This document shows positions 46,262-56,188 of a stretch of 64,000 nucleotides of DNA, piece by piece. The stretch spans positions 43,827 to 107,826 of the forward strand of contig DJEW01000016.1 in the NCBI GenBank assembly GCA_002431965.1, read 5' to 3'. The position numbers were made by a program, and so were the translations under genes. A model generated the notes under the pieces. The model saw only the letters and a program-made list of their open reading frames with translations, was not told where the DNA came from and did not search any database. Source of the stretch: Clostridiales bacterium UBA5888. Lineage in GTDB: Bacteria; Bacillota; Clostridia; Oscillospirales; Oscillospiraceae. Position 1 is the stretch's first letter; the number at the start of each line of letters is the position of its first letter.

Positions 46262-46509
46262 GCTTTCACCTCGATATAATCGCCATGCTCCGTATGCCTG
46301 AATATCTTGCCGTTTATCATATTCTTCGCATATAGATAGTTTATCGCTTCGTCCGCGCGGCGGTAGACGCTCACTGCGTATCCGCAGCCGCTGGTATTCA
46401 GCCCTTGCGGCGCCTTCACTACATTTGCGGATATGCCGAGGCTTTCAAGCTGCTTTTGCGCGCGCTGTGCATATGTCAGAGATCTGCACATAATCAGATA
46501 CTGTGTCAT
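46258..46509 (-). CDS. DUF3343 protein, probable sulfur-relay partner
   Basis: An 83-residue protein starting MTQYLIMCRSLTYAQRAQKQ. DUF3343 proteins resemble the end-binding part of tRNA/selenium-related sulfur relay proteins and are often encoded by cysteine desulfurase or YedF/SelD genes. Cys8 and Cys42 (NTSGCGYAV) are the likely thiol positions. The start codon is just after a strong terminator; the stop overlaps the desulfurase start. The longer open frame upstream runs through the terminator and is not real. Confidence 0.78.
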   Translation of the reverse strand: MTQYLIMCRSLTYAQRAQKQLESLGISANVVKAPQGLNTSGCGYAVSVYRRADEAINYLYAKNMINGKIFRHTEHGDYIEVKA

Positions 46510-46532
46510 GCTCAAAACCCCATCTCTTACTA

Positions 46533-46570
46533 TACAAAAAACTGCATGGCAGCACGGTGCCCTGCAGTTT
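46533..46570 (-). terminator. Terminator after ispF
   Basis: AAACTGCAGGGCA pairs with TGCCATGCAGTTT on the minus strand, followed by TTTTTTGTAT. It separates ispDF from the DUF3343/desulfurase pair by only about 25 bases, so the pair either relies on read-through or has a promoter overlapping this hairpin. Confidence 0.82.
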
Positions 46571-46648
46571 ATGATCCCATATAATTGCTGATCCGTCGGC
46601 ACAGATGCAGTACATCTTATGCCGTGAGAGCGACGAGTGTTATTGCGA

Positions 46649-47116
46649 TCACTCCAGCAGCGCCACAGCGTGCGCCGCAATGCCAAGCCCCTCTCCCGTG
46701 AAGCCGAGCCCTTCTTCCGTTGTCGCCTTCACGCTGACACATGAGATATCTATGCCCATAGCCTCCGAAAGGCGCTGGCGCATCTCGGAAATGTATGGGG
46801 CGAGCTTGGGGCGCTGTGCAAGAACGGTGCAGTCGACATTTGCAACGGCAAAGCCGTGATCGGCAATGACTGCACACACACGGTGCAGTAAATCAATACT
46901 GTCAGCATCCAAAAACTTGTTGTCATTATCCGGGAACAGATGCCCGATGTCCCCCAGCGCCGCCGCGCCGAGCAGCGCATCCATGAGCGCATGCGTCAGA
47001 ACATCTGCATCGGAATGACCAAGCAGCCCTTTTTCATACGGTATTTCCACCCCGCCGATTATGAGCTTTCGTCCCTCGACAAGGCGGTGAACATCATAGC
47101 CGTGTCCTATCCTCAC
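46649..47116 (-). CDS. ispF: 2-C-methyl-D-erythritol 2,4-cyclodiphosphate synthase
   Basis: A 155-residue enzyme of the MEP isoprenoid pathway. [55 protein letters not shown] and [25 protein letters not shown] are diagnostic. The GTG at 47116 gives the standard start and has AGGGGTGA five bases ahead; the frame also opens at GTG 47125. It overlaps ispD by 23 bases. Confidence 0.96.
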   Translation of the reverse strand: MRIGHGYDVHRLVEGRKLIIGGVEIPYEKGLLGHSDADVLTHALMDALLGAAALGDIGHLFPDNDNKFLDADSIDLLHRVCAVIADHGFAVANVDCTVLAQRPKLAPYISEMRQRLSEAMGIDISCVSVKATTEEGLGFTGEGLGIAAHAVALLE

Positions 47117-47840
47117 TGTAATCACCCCTGGTTTTCAGTATAAGCTCGCCGAGCTGGATGTCGCGCGGAGTCGTAAGCTTTATGTTGTCCTCGTCACCAA
47201 CAACAGTATGGGTTCTAACGCCCATCATCTCAATTGCCGAGCAGTCGTCCGTCAAGGCGAGACCGTCGCTCACAGCCTTTGTGAGCGCGCCCTTTATAAG
47301 GTCGGCATTGAAGACCTGAGGCGTCTGTACACGCACGGTGCACTCTCTGTTGACAGTTCCGATGATAAGCCCATTCTCGTCAATAGTCTTGAGAGTGTCG
47401 GTGCTGGATATGACAGGAACGGCGGACATATACAGCGCTGCAGCGTCTATCGTGCGGCGGATGACCTCATCCGTGACAAAAGGACGCGCCCCGTCATGTA
47501 TGGCAATAAGCCGCGCTCCGCTTCTGACCTCAGACACGCCGGCGAGCGAGGATTCTGCGCGCGTCTTACCGCCGCGGATGACCTTGCAGACCTTGCTGAC
47601 GCCATATTTTTTGCACAGAGACGCGACCTCTTCGACCTTCTCCATGCGCGTAACGACAACGATCTCGTCGATCTCGTCACAATTCTGGAATGCGAGCAGC
47701 GTACGCGCAAGCACAGGCATACAGCCAAGATCCATCATCACCTTGTCCGCGCCCATTCGCCTGGCGCTTCCCGCCGCGACAATGACGGCAGAGCAGGTGT
47801 TTTGCTGCTCTTTTCTTTTGAAGAGTTCCTTTAGTTTCAT
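47094..47840 (-). CDS. ispD: 2-C-methyl-D-erythritol 4-phosphate cytidylyltransferase
   Basis: A 248-residue enzyme that couples CTP to methylerythritol phosphate in the MEP pathway. [15 protein letters not shown] is the nucleotide-binding loop; [11 protein letters not shown] and [12 protein letters not shown] are class motifs. A 15-residue charged N-terminal extension ([12 protein letters not shown]) precedes the fold. It is coupled with ispF. Confidence 0.95.
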   Translation of the reverse strand: MKLKELFKRKEQQNTCSAVIVAAGSARRMGADKVMMDLGCMPVLARTLLAFQNCDEIDEIVVVTRMEKVEEVASLCKKYGVSKVCKVIRGGKTRAESSLAGVSEVRSGARLIAIHDGARPFVTDEVIRRTIDAAALYMSAVPVISSTDTLKTIDENGLIIGTVNRECTVRVQTPQVFNADLIKGALTKAVSDGLALTDDCSAIEMMGVRTHTVVGDEDNIKLTTPRDIQLGELILKTRGDYSEDRTRL

Positions 47841-47868
47841 ACGCCCGACCCCTTTCGGTTTATCCGCG

Positions 47869-48900
47869 TCAGCCCCGAAGCTGTCTCTTCCGGTAGAAGT
47901 TCATCATTCCGTCCTGCATATCCTCAAGATGCAGCAGCATCTTGCCCGCGCCGTATGCGGCGCAGGATATGGCGTCATCCACAACGACGGTGCGGATATT
48001 CGTGCTGCGCTCAATGAGGCGGTCAATGCCGTAGATAAGACTGCCGCCGCCAGACATGATTATGCCGTTTTTATCAAGGTCGCCGACAAGCTGGGGCGGA
48101 GTGCGCTCCAAAACGGTGTGGATAGAGTCAAGAATACGGTTCATTGGCTCAACAAACGCCTCTATAAGCTCTGTTGAGTTGATCTCGATCGTTTTGGGAA
48201 GACCATTCTTGAGGTTTTGCCCCTTGACTTCTTCTATGCCGACATCCGGACGCTGAATGATGCAGCCGATGGAACGCTTGATCTCCTCCGCTGCGCTCAC
48301 GCCGATGCGGACATTGTATTTTTCCCTGATAAAGCGTACGATAGCCTCGTCAAAGCTTGAACCCGCGACCTTGATGGATTCGCATTCAACAACGCCGCCG
48401 GCGGAGATGATGGCGACCTCGGTCGTACCGCCGCCAATATCGATGACCATATGTCCGTCAGGCTTTGAAATGTCAATACCCGCACCAAGCGCCGTTGCAA
48501 CAGCGGTCTCCAGCAGGTACACCTTGCGCGCGCCCGCCTCTATACAGGCGTCGATCACCGCACGCTCCTCAACGCCGTTGATGCTGCTGGGCACGCAGGC
48601 AAGAATACAGGGCTTGAAGAGACTGAAGGATGTGATGCGGCTGATAAACTCGCGCAGCATCTGCGCAGTTATTTCATAGTCGGATATGACGCCGGCATTG
48701 AGCGGGCGTATCGCCACGATATTGGCCGGCGTGCGTCCGAGCATCTTCTGTGCATCCTGACCGACCTTGAGTATCTTGCCGGAAAACTTATCCACGGCGA
48801 CAACGGTCGGCTCGCGCATGACAACGCCCTTCCCCTGCTCAAATATGAGCGTGGATGAAGTTCCCATATCTATGGCTATATCTCTTTCAAATATATTCAT
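47869..48900 (-). CDS. mreB: Rod shape-determining protein MreB/Mbl
   Basis: A 343-residue bacterial actin that forms membrane filaments and guides wall synthesis. IAIDMGTSSTLIFEQGKGVVMREPTVVA (phosphate 1), HMVIDIGGGTTEVAIISAGG (phosphate 2) and GIIMSGGGSLIYGID (adenosine motif) are in order. The mreC-mreD genes are not beside it, so it may be a second copy of the Mbl or MreBH kind; sequence alone does not settle this. Confidence 0.92.
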   Translation of the reverse strand: MNIFERDIAIDMGTSSTLIFEQGKGVVMREPTVVAVDKFSGKILKVGQDAQKMLGRTPANIVAIRPLNAGVISDYEITAQMLREFISRITSFSLFKPCILACVPSSINGVEERAVIDACIEAGARKVYLLETAVATALGAGIDISKPDGHMVIDIGGGTTEVAIISAGGVVECESIKVAGSSFDEAIVRFIREKYNVRIGVSAAEEIKRSIGCIIQRPDVGIEEVKGQNLKNGLPKTIEINSTELIEAFVEPMNRILDSIHTVLERTPPQLVGDLDKNGIIMSGGGSLIYGIDRLIERSTNIRTVVVDDAISCAAYGAGKMLLHLEDMQDGMMNFYRKRQLRG

Positions 48901-48937
48901 GCGGCTTCTCCTAAAACTTGTTCGCTGTATTCGCTAT

Positions 48938-48967
48938 ATTTTAATCCATAGTACATGCCAACGTCAA
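48938..48967 (-). promoter_or_regulatory. Probable promoter of mreB inside the end of comF
   Basis: TTGACG (48962-48967) and TAAAAT (48938-48943) on the minus strand, 18-base spacer. Confidence 0.55.
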
Positions 48968-49594
48968 TGCTAATATTTTCGCCGCACCCGCTCTGCGCAG
49001 AACTCCGGCACATTCATCCAATGTTGAGCCCGTTGTGATAATGTCGTCGACCAGCAGCACCGTTATGCCGTCAAGCGGTGCGATCCCGGCATATGAGTAT
49101 ACGCCGCGGACATTCCTCCGCCGTTCCTCTGCGCTCTTCGTGCCGGATTGAGCGGCGTTATGGCGGCATTTCTTCAAAAGCGGCAGGCAGGGTATCTCCA
49201 TATACTCCGCCGCACCCTCGGCTAGAAGCCGTGCCTGATCATAACCACGCTCGCGCAGACGGCGCTTGCTGAGCGGAGACCATGTCGCCGCATCTGCATA
49301 AATGGCGTTGTCCTCTATGCACTCGGCGAGAAGTCCCGCATAGCATCCGGCATATGCCGTCACACCGCCGAACTTATACCGGTGCAGCGATTTGCGCACA
49401 TCGCCTTCATATTTCAGCACTGAAAAGCACTCGTCCACATTAGAAAACGCCCTGTCAAGCTTTCCCGCGGGCATATATGGCAGCGAGCGCTCGCAGTATT
49501 GGCAAACACGCATTCTCCCGTCAAGAAGCCGCCGGCAGAACGGGCAGCGCGGCGGATACAGCAGATCAAGCAAATCATCTGTCAGCTTCATCAT
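48941..49594 (-). CDS. comF: ComF-like phosphoribosyltransferase-fold protein
   Basis: A 217-residue protein with an N-terminal zinc finger (CPFCRRLLDGRMRVCQYC) and a C-terminal PRT fold (VLLVDDIITTGSTLDECAGVL). ComF works in natural competence with the ComFA helicase in Bacillus, but the family is widespread in bacteria without competence, and no other com gene is here. It overlaps recD2 by about 20 bases; ATG codons at 49594 and 49591 and a GTG at 49600 are all possible starts. Confidence 0.87.
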   Translation of the reverse strand: MMKLTDDLLDLLYPPRCPFCRRLLDGRMRVCQYCERSLPYMPAGKLDRAFSNVDECFSVLKYEGDVRKSLHRYKFGGVTAYAGCYAGLLAECIEDNAIYADAATWSPLSKRRLRERGYDQARLLAEGAAEYMEIPCLPLLKKCRHNAAQSGTKSAEERRRNVRGVYSYAGIAPLDGITVLLVDDIITTGSTLDECAGVLRRAGAAKILALTLACTMD

Positions 49595-51812
49595 TGACAC
49601 CGCAGAGCTTGCGCAGACGTATGCGCAGAGCCGAATATCGTTTTGACTGCCGGTAGTTATCTATCATATGATACGCCGTCTGGTCGTCTCCGACGAGTAT
49701 AAGTATCTCCTTTGCCCGGGTCACAGCAGTGTAGAGCACGTCACGTGTCATGAGCATCTGCGAGGATGAGCTGAGCGCAAGAATAACTGCGCGGTATTCG
49801 CTTCCCTGCGACTTGTGCACGGTCATTGCCCATGCGTGTTCAAGCTCCAGAAGCGAGTCAAACGGGTAAACGGCAATGCGCCCGTCAAAATTAACGGTAA
49901 CATTCTCACTGTCCGGGTCTATGGCGGCTATACGGCCGATGTCTCCGTTATATATGCCGCTTCCTGCGGCGCTGCTGTCCTCATTGCGCCAGAGTATGTC
50001 ATAGTTGTTTTTTATCTGCATGACCCGGTCGCCTTCGCGGAATATGACGTCGCCGAAAAGCTTTTCGTGCTTTCCGTCGGACGGCGGGTTCAGCACCTCC
50101 TGCAGGCGGCGGTTAAGATTTCGCGTACCCAGCTCACCCTTGCGTGTCGGCGTGAGCACCTGTATATCATTGGGTGGAATATTCATCTTTTTCGGCAGAC
50201 GCACGGCGCACAGCTCGATAATCGTGTCGACCGCGCTTCCAGCCTGCAAGCGCTTGAGACGGAAAAAATCGCCCTTGTTCTCGCCGAGATCCGGATGCAC
50301 GCCCTTGTTGATAAGATGAGCATTGTTGACGATGCGGCTGCCCTCGTTCTGGCGGAATATCTCCGTGAGCTTCACCGTCGGCACAACGCCGCTGCGGATG
50401 ACGGCGGAGAACACATTACCCGGTCCGACTGACGGAAGCTGGTCAGCATCGCCAACCATGACAAGCCGCGCATCATCCGGCATGGCGCGCAAAAGCGCGT
50501 CAATGAGTGTTATATCCACCATGGAACACTCGTCCAGTATCACTGCGCCGCAGTCGAGCTTGTCATCCTCATCCTTCGTGAACACAACACGTTCGCCGTC
50601 CTCGGCAAATTTTGCGCCCAGCAGACGGTGTACCGTGACCGCTTCCTCTCCGCTCAGCTCGCTCATGCGCTTGGCAGCGCGTCCGGTAGGTGCGGTAAGG
50701 AGTGTTTTAAGCCCCATATCGTTGAACATTGCCAATATTGCGCGCACAGATGTGGTTTTGCCCGTGCCCGGTCCGCCGGTGATGACCACCATCTGGTTTT
50801 CAAGCGCGAGACGCAGGGTGTTTTTTTGCAGCGGAGCATATTCTATTCCCTGCTTCCGTTCGATACGTTTTATCAGCGCGGGGATGTCCACATCCTCGTC
50901 AAAGCGCGCGCGGCACATACGCGCCATGCGCGCCGCCGCGTCCGTCTCCGCCTCGTATATCTCCGGCAGATAGCACGCCTGACGCCCGGCGATCTCCTCG
51001 CATATTATCTGCCCGGTCTCTATCAGCTCGGCTATACCCTCGTCCACATAGTACGCTTCAACGCTTATAAGCTCCGCCGTTGCTGCGGCAAGCTTGTCGC
51101 GCGGAATGAAGCAATGCCCGTTGTTGAGATTGTGCCGCAATTCAAAGAGCGCAGCGGCATTTATGCGGTTGCGGCTGCTGCCGTCAAGCCCCATTTCCAG
51201 CGCCAGCGCGTCCGCCTCGGAAAATCGCCCGCCAATGTGATTTGTGGCAAGTATATATGGGTTCTCACGCAGAAGCTCAAGCGCCTTATCGCCGTAGTAC
51301 TTATACATGCGCATGGCAAGTATCGGTCTGATGCCGAAGGAGCACACAAACTCCATTATACGCCGCACCCCTGTCTGGCGGCGGAAGTCCTTGGAAATGC
51401 GGTGTGCCTTATCGAGGCTGATTCCCTTGATCTGGGCAAGTTTATCCGGCGCGGATTCCAAAACGTCGAGTGCCTTGTCGCCAAAGCGATCGACGATCAG
51501 CGCCGCAGTCGCAGGACCGATGCCCTTTACAGTGCCGCCCGCAAGATAATCATATATCGCACCTGCGCTTGTTGGCAGCAGCCGCTGGGCAAACTCCGCC
51601 TTGAACTGCCGCCCGTGAACGCTGTGGTTTACCCACGTGCCGCTGGCGATCATGGATTCGCCGGGTGCGGCATACGGGAAGCAGCCCACGACCGTCACGC
51701 TCTCGCCGTTGCCGTCGCGCAGACGCAGAACAGTGTAGCCGTTCTCCTCATTTTTGTATATTACAGAGTCTATCGTGCCGGACAGCTCCAAAAGCTCGGT
51801 GTACTGCTCCAT
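49575..51812 (-). CDS. recD2: RecD2-type ATP-dependent DNA helicase
   Basis: A 745-residue 5'-3' helicase of the RecD2 group, found in bacteria without RecBC. An N-terminal OB-like part (SGTIDSVIYKNEENGYTVLRL), helix-hairpin-helix region (GGTVKGIGPATAALIVDRFG), Walker A VITGGPGTGKTTSVRAI, VILDECSMVD, GDADQLPSVGPGNV, and AWAMTVHKSQGSEYRAVIL with YTAVTRAKEIL fit superfamily 1B. It acts in repair and replication-fork maintenance. Confidence 0.94.
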   Translation of the reverse strand: MEQYTELLELSGTIDSVIYKNEENGYTVLRLRDGNGESVTVVGCFPYAAPGESMIASGTWVNHSVHGRQFKAEFAQRLLPTSAGAIYDYLAGGTVKGIGPATAALIVDRFGDKALDVLESAPDKLAQIKGISLDKAHRISKDFRRQTGVRRIMEFVCSFGIRPILAMRMYKYYGDKALELLRENPYILATNHIGGRFSEADALALEMGLDGSSRNRINAAALFELRHNLNNGHCFIPRDKLAAATAELISVEAYYVDEGIAELIETGQIICEEIAGRQACYLPEIYEAETDAAARMARMCRARFDEDVDIPALIKRIERKQGIEYAPLQKNTLRLALENQMVVITGGPGTGKTTSVRAILAMFNDMGLKTLLTAPTGRAAKRMSELSGEEAVTVHRLLGAKFAEDGERVVFTKDEDDKLDCGAVILDECSMVDITLIDALLRAMPDDARLVMVGDADQLPSVGPGNVFSAVIRSGVVPTVKLTEIFRQNEGSRIVNNAHLINKGVHPDLGENKGDFFRLKRLQAGSAVDTIIELCAVRLPKKMNIPPNDIQVLTPTRKGELGTRNLNRRLQEVLNPPSDGKHEKLFGDVIFREGDRVMQIKNNYDILWRNEDSSAAGSGIYNGDIGRIAAIDPDSENVTVNFDGRIAVYPFDSLLELEHAWAMTVHKSQGSEYRAVILALSSSSQMLMTRDVLYTAVTRAKEILILVGDDQTAYHMIDNYRQSKRYSALRIRLRKLCGVNDEADR

Positions 51813-51836
51813 GCGCCTGTGCCTCCTCTATCTTTT

Positions 51837-54668
51837 TCAGCCCTGCTCAATAAGCGGTTTCAGAAACTGCCCGGTATAGCTTGCCTCACACTTGGCGCAT
51901 TCCTCAGGCGTTCCGGCAAAAACGAGCGTTCCTCCGCCGTCGCCGCCTTCGGGTCCCAAGTCGATTATATGGTCGGCAATTTTTATCACGTCAAGATTGT
52001 GCTCTATCACAACAACTGTGTTGCCCGCATCGGCAAAACGGTCAAGGATGTTTATGAGCCTGTGCACATCCGCAATGTGCAGCCCGGTGGTCGGCTCATC
52101 TAAGACATAGACCGTGCTGCCGGTACTGCGCTTCGAAAGCTCCGTTGCGAGCTTTACCCGCTGCGCTTCGCCGCCGGAAAGCGTCGTGCTGGACTGCCCA
52201 AGCTTGACATAGCCAAGTCCGACGTCGTATAGCGTTTGAATCTTGCTTAATATTTTCGGCTGAGCGGCGAAGAAAGAACACGCCTCCTCCACGGTCATAT
52301 CCAGCACGTCAGCAATGCTCTTGCCTTTGTACTTGACCTCCAGCGTCTCGCGGTTATAGCGGCGTCCGCCGCAAACGTCGCACGGCACATAGACATCCGG
52401 CAGGAAGTGCATCTCTATTTTTATCAGCCCGTCGCCGGAGCACGCCTCACAGCGCCCGCCCTTGACGTTGAATGAAAAGCGCCCCTGCGTATATCCGCGC
52501 AGCTTTGCGTCCTGCGTGGAAGCAAAAAGGTCGCGTATGTCATTAAAAACGCCGGTATATGTTGCGGGGTTAGAGCGCGGGCTGCGTCCTATCGGGCTCT
52601 GGTCAAGCGCAATGACCTTGTCAACATACTCAAGTCCGTCAATGCCCGCGCACTTGCCGGGGCGCACCTTGACACGGTTTTTCTCTGCGGCGAGCGTCTT
52701 GTATAGTATCTCATTTATAAGAGAAGATTTGCCGCTTCCGGATACGCCCGTAACGCACACGATCTTTCCAAGCGGGATCTCGACATCTATATTTTTCAGA
52801 TTATTCTCGCATGCACCGCGTATCATAAGGCTCCTGCCATTTCCTTCGCGGCGCGACGCAGGCACAGGGATGCGTTTTCTTCCGCTGAGGTACTGCCCTG
52901 TCACGGATTCAGTGCAGGCGCATATGTCCTCAATGCTGCCCGCAGCCACTACTCTGCCGCCGTTCACTCCTGCGCCCGGACCAATATCCACGATATAATC
53001 CGCCGCACGCATAGTCTCTTCGTCATGCTCAACAACAATGAGGGTGTTTCCGAGATCGCGCAGCTGTTTGAGCGTGTTGAGGAGCTTGCTGTTATCCCTC
53101 TGATGAAGACCTATGCTCGGCTCGTCGAGGATATAGAGCACGCCCATCAGGCTTGAGCCTATCTGCGTGGCCAGGCGTATGCGCTGACTTTCGCCGCCGG
53201 AGAGAGTCGCAGCAGAACGCGAGAGCGTCAGATAGCCAAGACCGACATCGCGCAGAAAACCTAGGCGGGATCTTATCTCTTTTATGATGCGCTCCGCAAT
53301 GAGCTGCTCCTTGGCTGTGAGCTCAAGCGAATCTATGAATGCGAGTGCCTTTACAACGGATAGATCGGTAAACTCGGAAATGTTCATTCCGCCAACGGTG
53401 ACGGCGAGCGCGGAATCCTTCAAGCGCCGCCCTTTGCATGCCGGGCACGGCGTTTCAGACATGCATTCCTCTATATCCGCGCGCATAGCGGGACTCTGCG
53501 TTTCCTTATAGCGGCGCTCCAGGTTGTTGACGATACCCTCAAACTCGCGCTTTATAACGCCGAAGCCCTCTGCTTTTTCATAATGAAGCTGCAGCGGCTC
53601 GCCCTTCGTGCCGTAGAGGATCGCATTCACAGCATCGTCGGGCAGATCCTTTATCGGGTCTGTCAGCTTGAAGTGATACCGCCGGGAAAGCGCCTCAAAA
53701 TACATTCTGGATATGGAATCGCCCTTGATATTCCCCCAGCCGCTTGCGGTTATTCCGCCGTCCATGATGCTGAGATTCTCATTTGGCATGATGAGCGCCG
53801 GGTCAACAAGAAGCTGCACGCCAAGACCCGTGCACTTTGGGCACGCGCCGTGGGGGTTGTTGAATGAAAAGAGCCGGGGGGTAAGCTCTTCAATAGATAT
53901 GCCGCAGTCGGGGCAGGCATAGTTCTGCGAGAATGCGATCTGCCGATCCTCGCCCACGAGATCCACGAGCAAAAGCCCGCCCGCGAGCGACAGCGCCGTT
54001 TCCGCCGAATCCGTAAGGCGGCGGACAATATCAGGCTTTATGACAAGCCGGTCGACTATTATCTCAATATTATGCTTTTTGTTCTTGTCGAGCTTTATTT
54101 CCTCCGACAGCTCGTAAATGCTGCCGTCAACACGGACGCGGACATAGCCGGATTTCTTTGCGTCTTCAAAAACCTTAACGTGCTCGCCCTTGCGCGCACG
54201 CACGACAGGCGCGAGTATCTGAATGCGGCTTCCCTCCGGCAGTGCCATGATCCGGTCAACGATCTGGTCGATGCTCTGCTGGTGTATCTCCTTGCCGCAT
54301 TTGGGGCAGTGCGGCACGCCGATGCGCGCCCACAGCAGGCGGAGGTAGTCATATATCTCCGTGACCGTGCCGACCGTGGAGCGCGGGTTTTTCGATGTGG
54401 TTTTCTGGTCAATGGATATGGCGGGCGAAAGACCGTCTATATAGTCCACATCCGGTTTGTCCATCTGGCCGAGGAACATACGCGCGTAGGAGCTGAGGCT
54501 CTCCACATACCTGCGCTGACCCTCGGCATATATGGTGTCGAATGCCAAGCTTGATTTGCCGCTGCCGGATAGCCCTGTAATGACAACCAGCTTGTCGCGC
54601 GGTATCTCAAGATCAATATTCTTCAGGTTATTTTCTCTTGCGCCTTTGATAAAGATGTTGCTTTGCAT
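51837..54668 (-). CDS. uvrA: Excinuclease ABC subunit A
   Basis: A 943-residue damage-recognition ATPase of nucleotide excision repair. Two ABC modules are complete: Walker [13 protein letters not shown] (31-42) and [13 protein letters not shown]; signatures [12 protein letters not shown] and [12 protein letters not shown]; zinc modules CPDCG...CPKCTG and CEACSG...CDVCGG. Length is normal. uvrB and uvrC are not in the window. It is preceded by a YbaK-type gene with a consensus promoter. Confidence 0.98.
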   Translation of the reverse strand: MQSNIFIKGARENNLKNIDLEIPRDKLVVITGLSGSGKSSLAFDTIYAEGQRRYVESLSSYARMFLGQMDKPDVDYIDGLSPAISIDQKTTSKNPRSTVGTVTEIYDYLRLLWARIGVPHCPKCGKEIHQQSIDQIVDRIMALPEGSRIQILAPVVRARKGEHVKVFEDAKKSGYVRVRVDGSIYELSEEIKLDKNKKHNIEIIVDRLVIKPDIVRRLTDSAETALSLAGGLLLVDLVGEDRQIAFSQNYACPDCGISIEELTPRLFSFNNPHGACPKCTGLGVQLLVDPALIMPNENLSIMDGGITASGWGNIKGDSISRMYFEALSRRYHFKLTDPIKDLPDDAVNAILYGTKGEPLQLHYEKAEGFGVIKREFEGIVNNLERRYKETQSPAMRADIEECMSETPCPACKGRRLKDSALAVTVGGMNISEFTDLSVVKALAFIDSLELTAKEQLIAERIIKEIRSRLGFLRDVGLGYLTLSRSAATLSGGESQRIRLATQIGSSLMGVLYILDEPSIGLHQRDNSKLLNTLKQLRDLGNTLIVVEHDEETMRAADYIVDIGPGAGVNGGRVVAAGSIEDICACTESVTGQYLSGRKRIPVPASRREGNGRSLMIRGACENNLKNIDVEIPLGKIVCVTGVSGSGKSSLINEILYKTLAAEKNRVKVRPGKCAGIDGLEYVDKVIALDQSPIGRSPRSNPATYTGVFNDIRDLFASTQDAKLRGYTQGRFSFNVKGGRCEACSGDGLIKIEMHFLPDVYVPCDVCGGRRYNRETLEVKYKGKSIADVLDMTVEEACSFFAAQPKILSKIQTLYDVGLGYVKLGQSSTTLSGGEAQRVKLATELSKRSTGSTVYVLDEPTTGLHIADVHRLINILDRFADAGNTVVVIEHNLDVIKIADHIIDLGPEGGDGGGTLVFAGTPEECAKCEASYTGQFLKPLIEQG

Positions 54669-54675
54669 TGTTTGT

Positions 54676-55167
54676 TTATTCCTCTGTGATAATATCTGCT
54701 GTTTTACCCCGTGTCAGACTTATCAGGTCGTCCGGGGCAAGCTCGATCTGATACCCTATTTTTCCGGCACTTACGCAAACACTGTCGATTTTGTTTATGC
54801 TCTCGTGATACGTCGTCGGATATAGTTTTTTCATGCCGACAGGCGAGCAGCCGCCGCGAACATAGCCCGTGGCTGCATTGATTTCGCTCACATGAAGCAT
54901 CATGACAGATTTCTCCCCCACCGCCTTTGCCGCCTTTTTCAGGTCAAGCTCATCCGCAACGGGTATAACAAAAACGTATATCCCCTTGCTCGCGCCGCGC
55001 GTGACAAGGGTTTTGAATATCTTCTCCTGCGCTATGCCGGTGAGCTTTGCCACCGTCACACCGTCAACCGCATCTGCACCATGGGCATACTCATGCGGGA
55101 TATATTTAATCTTCTTCTGTTCAAGAAGTCTCATCACGTTTGTTTTCTGTTCTGCTGTCTTTGCCAT
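54676..55167 (-). CDS. ybaK: YbaK/EbsC-type Cys-tRNA(Pro) deacylase
   Basis: A 163-residue trans-editing enzyme of the YbaK family that hydrolyses Cys-tRNA(Pro) made in error by prolyl-tRNA synthetase. [38 protein letters not shown] (catalytic-lysine region) and [18 protein letters not shown] are family blocks. It ends seven bases before uvrA and probably shares its transcript. Confidence 0.9.
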   Translation of the reverse strand: MAKTAEQKTNVMRLLEQKKIKYIPHEYAHGADAVDGVTVAKLTGIAQEKIFKTLVTRGASKGIYVFVIPVADELDLKKAAKAVGEKSVMMLHVSEINAATGYVRGGCSPVGMKKLYPTTYHESINKIDSVCVSAGKIGYQIELAPDDLISLTRGKTADIITEE

Positions 55168-55202
55168 GCTTATAAAATCTCCAAATAGAAAATCTTCTGA
55201 AT

Positions 55203-55231
55203 ATTATACTCTGTTTTCTTATTTCTTTCAA
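55203..55231 (-). promoter_or_regulatory. Sigma-A promoter of ybaK-uvrA
   Basis: TTGAAA (55226-55231) and TATAAT (55203-55208) on the minus strand, 17-base spacer. Confidence 0.78.
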
Positions 55232-55240
55232 GCATAATTC

Positions 55241-55277
55241 ACAAGAAGCCGGGGTTACGAGCACCCTGGCTTCTTGT
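55241..55277 (-). terminator. Terminator after TetR gene
   Basis: ACAAGAAGCCGGGGT pairs with ACCCTGGCTTCTTGT (one mismatch) over a 7-base loop, 20 bases after the TetR stop. The T run is short. Confidence 0.65.
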
Positions 55278-55296
55278 ATATGTGAATTTTCAGTTG

Positions 55297-55857
55297 TTAT
55301 TTATTATTCTGAAACCGGGAGAGCATATTCTCCACACTGTTGTCGAGCACACAGAGGAAGCGCTCCTTTGTGATGCTCTGCGGCAGATTCATGCCAAGGT
55401 CGAGCCACTGTGAAATAAGACCGATGATCCCATTTGCATAGAATTCAACAACAAATTCGAAATCCTGCCGGTCGATATTGCGATTTTCGCATACGATCTC
55501 CGCAAAGCCTTTTATGCAGCTTTGAAGGCGCTCTTTGAGGAAGCGGAGCATATAAAGGCGGCTGTTGGAATTATAGACGTTGAGCGCAAAAGACTGATTT
55601 TCATGCAGGTATTCAAAAAACGCCATCACGTCCTCACGCCAATGGTCATAGACGACCTCCTTTGGCAGAACGCGCTTTGCATCCTCTTCAAAAACCCATT
55701 CCAGAAGATCGTAAACATCATCAAAATGGTAGTAAAAGGTTTGTCTGTTGACGCCGCAGATCTCGACAAGATCTTTTACGGTTATCTTGTCCATGGGCTT
55801 GACCGTCATCATTTGCTTGAGCGCCGCGGCAAATGCGTCCTTAGTCGAAGATGCCAT
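55297..55857 (-). CDS. TetR/AcrR family transcriptional regulator
   Basis: A 186-residue repressor-type protein. The HTH is at about residues 8-47: AAALKQMMTVKPMDKITVKDLVEICGV followed by the TetR signature RQTFYYHFDDVYDLLEWVF. The C-terminal domain is of the TetR_C type found in DhaS-like regulators. Its target is unknown. GGAGGGAG lies six bases before the ATG. The transcript probably starts at 56047 and carries a leader of about 190 bases with a decayed coding remnant and a copy of the 24-base repeat. Confidence 0.88.
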   Translation of the reverse strand: MASSTKDAFAAALKQMMTVKPMDKITVKDLVEICGVNRQTFYYHFDDVYDLLEWVFEEDAKRVLPKEVVYDHWREDVMAFFEYLHENQSFALNVYNSNSRLYMLRFLKERLQSCIKGFAEIVCENRNIDRQDFEFVVEFYANGIIGLISQWLDLGMNLPQSITKERFLCVLDNSVENMLSRFQNNK

Positions 55858-55879
55858 TTGTCTCCCTCCTCTGCCGTTT

Positions 55880-56052
55880 TTATCGAGGCATCACCGCACA
55901 ATACGTCTGCGGCATCTGACGGAAAATTTGCGCTCTTATATAGTCATAGTCACTTTTTCTTGAATGCAAAAAGTATTCCTTCAAAAAAGCGCAGTCATCA
56001 TAACCCAAATTTTCTCGTCATCTGTTTTTGCCTCATAATGCGGTCTTGCCTT
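55880..56052 (-). pseudogene. Decayed coding remnant in the TetR leader, with 24-base repeat
   Basis: On the minus strand, one frame reads ARPHYEAKTDDEKIWVMMTA then LF and a stop. Continuing in another frame gives LKEYFLHSRKSDYDYIRA, QIFRQMPQTYCAVMPR and a stop at 55880. This looks like one short protein broken by a frameshift, or the coding-like inside of a dispersed repeat. The last part contains the 24-base segment (55892-55915) also found at 8928-8951. No function is claimed. Confidence 0.35.
55892..55915 (-). repeat. Second copy of the 24-base dispersed repeat
   Basis: Reverse complement identical to 8928-8951 (starts ATGCCGCAGACG, ends TGTGCGGTG). It contains a CCGCA/TGCGG inverted repeat and lies 34 bases before the TetR start codon, in the same orientation to the gene as the other copy. 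Confidence 0.75.
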
Positions 56053-56053
56053 G

Positions 56054-56082
56054 ATTATAACACAGTTGTGCGACAATGGCAA
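56054..56082 (-). promoter_or_regulatory. Sigma-A promoter for the TetR transcript
   Basis: TTGCCA (56077-56082) and TATAAT (56054-56059) on the minus strand, 17-base spacer. The gap 55858-56188 therefore holds this promoter, the TetR leader and, to its right, the upstream region of the next gene. Confidence 0.72.
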
Positions 56083-56188
56083 AAGCTTTCTTAAAAAATT
56101 ATCAACAGTTTTTTATCCATGTAACGCTTTATTATTCGTTGCCGTTGTGTTAGAATAACTGTAAATAAAGGCATGAGGTTGATAAGAT

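Noticed and set aside
50628..52103. A 491-codon open frame on the plus strand
   Set aside because: Antisense to recD2 and uvrA; its translation has no recognisable motif and the opposite strand has complete helicase and UvrA motifs.
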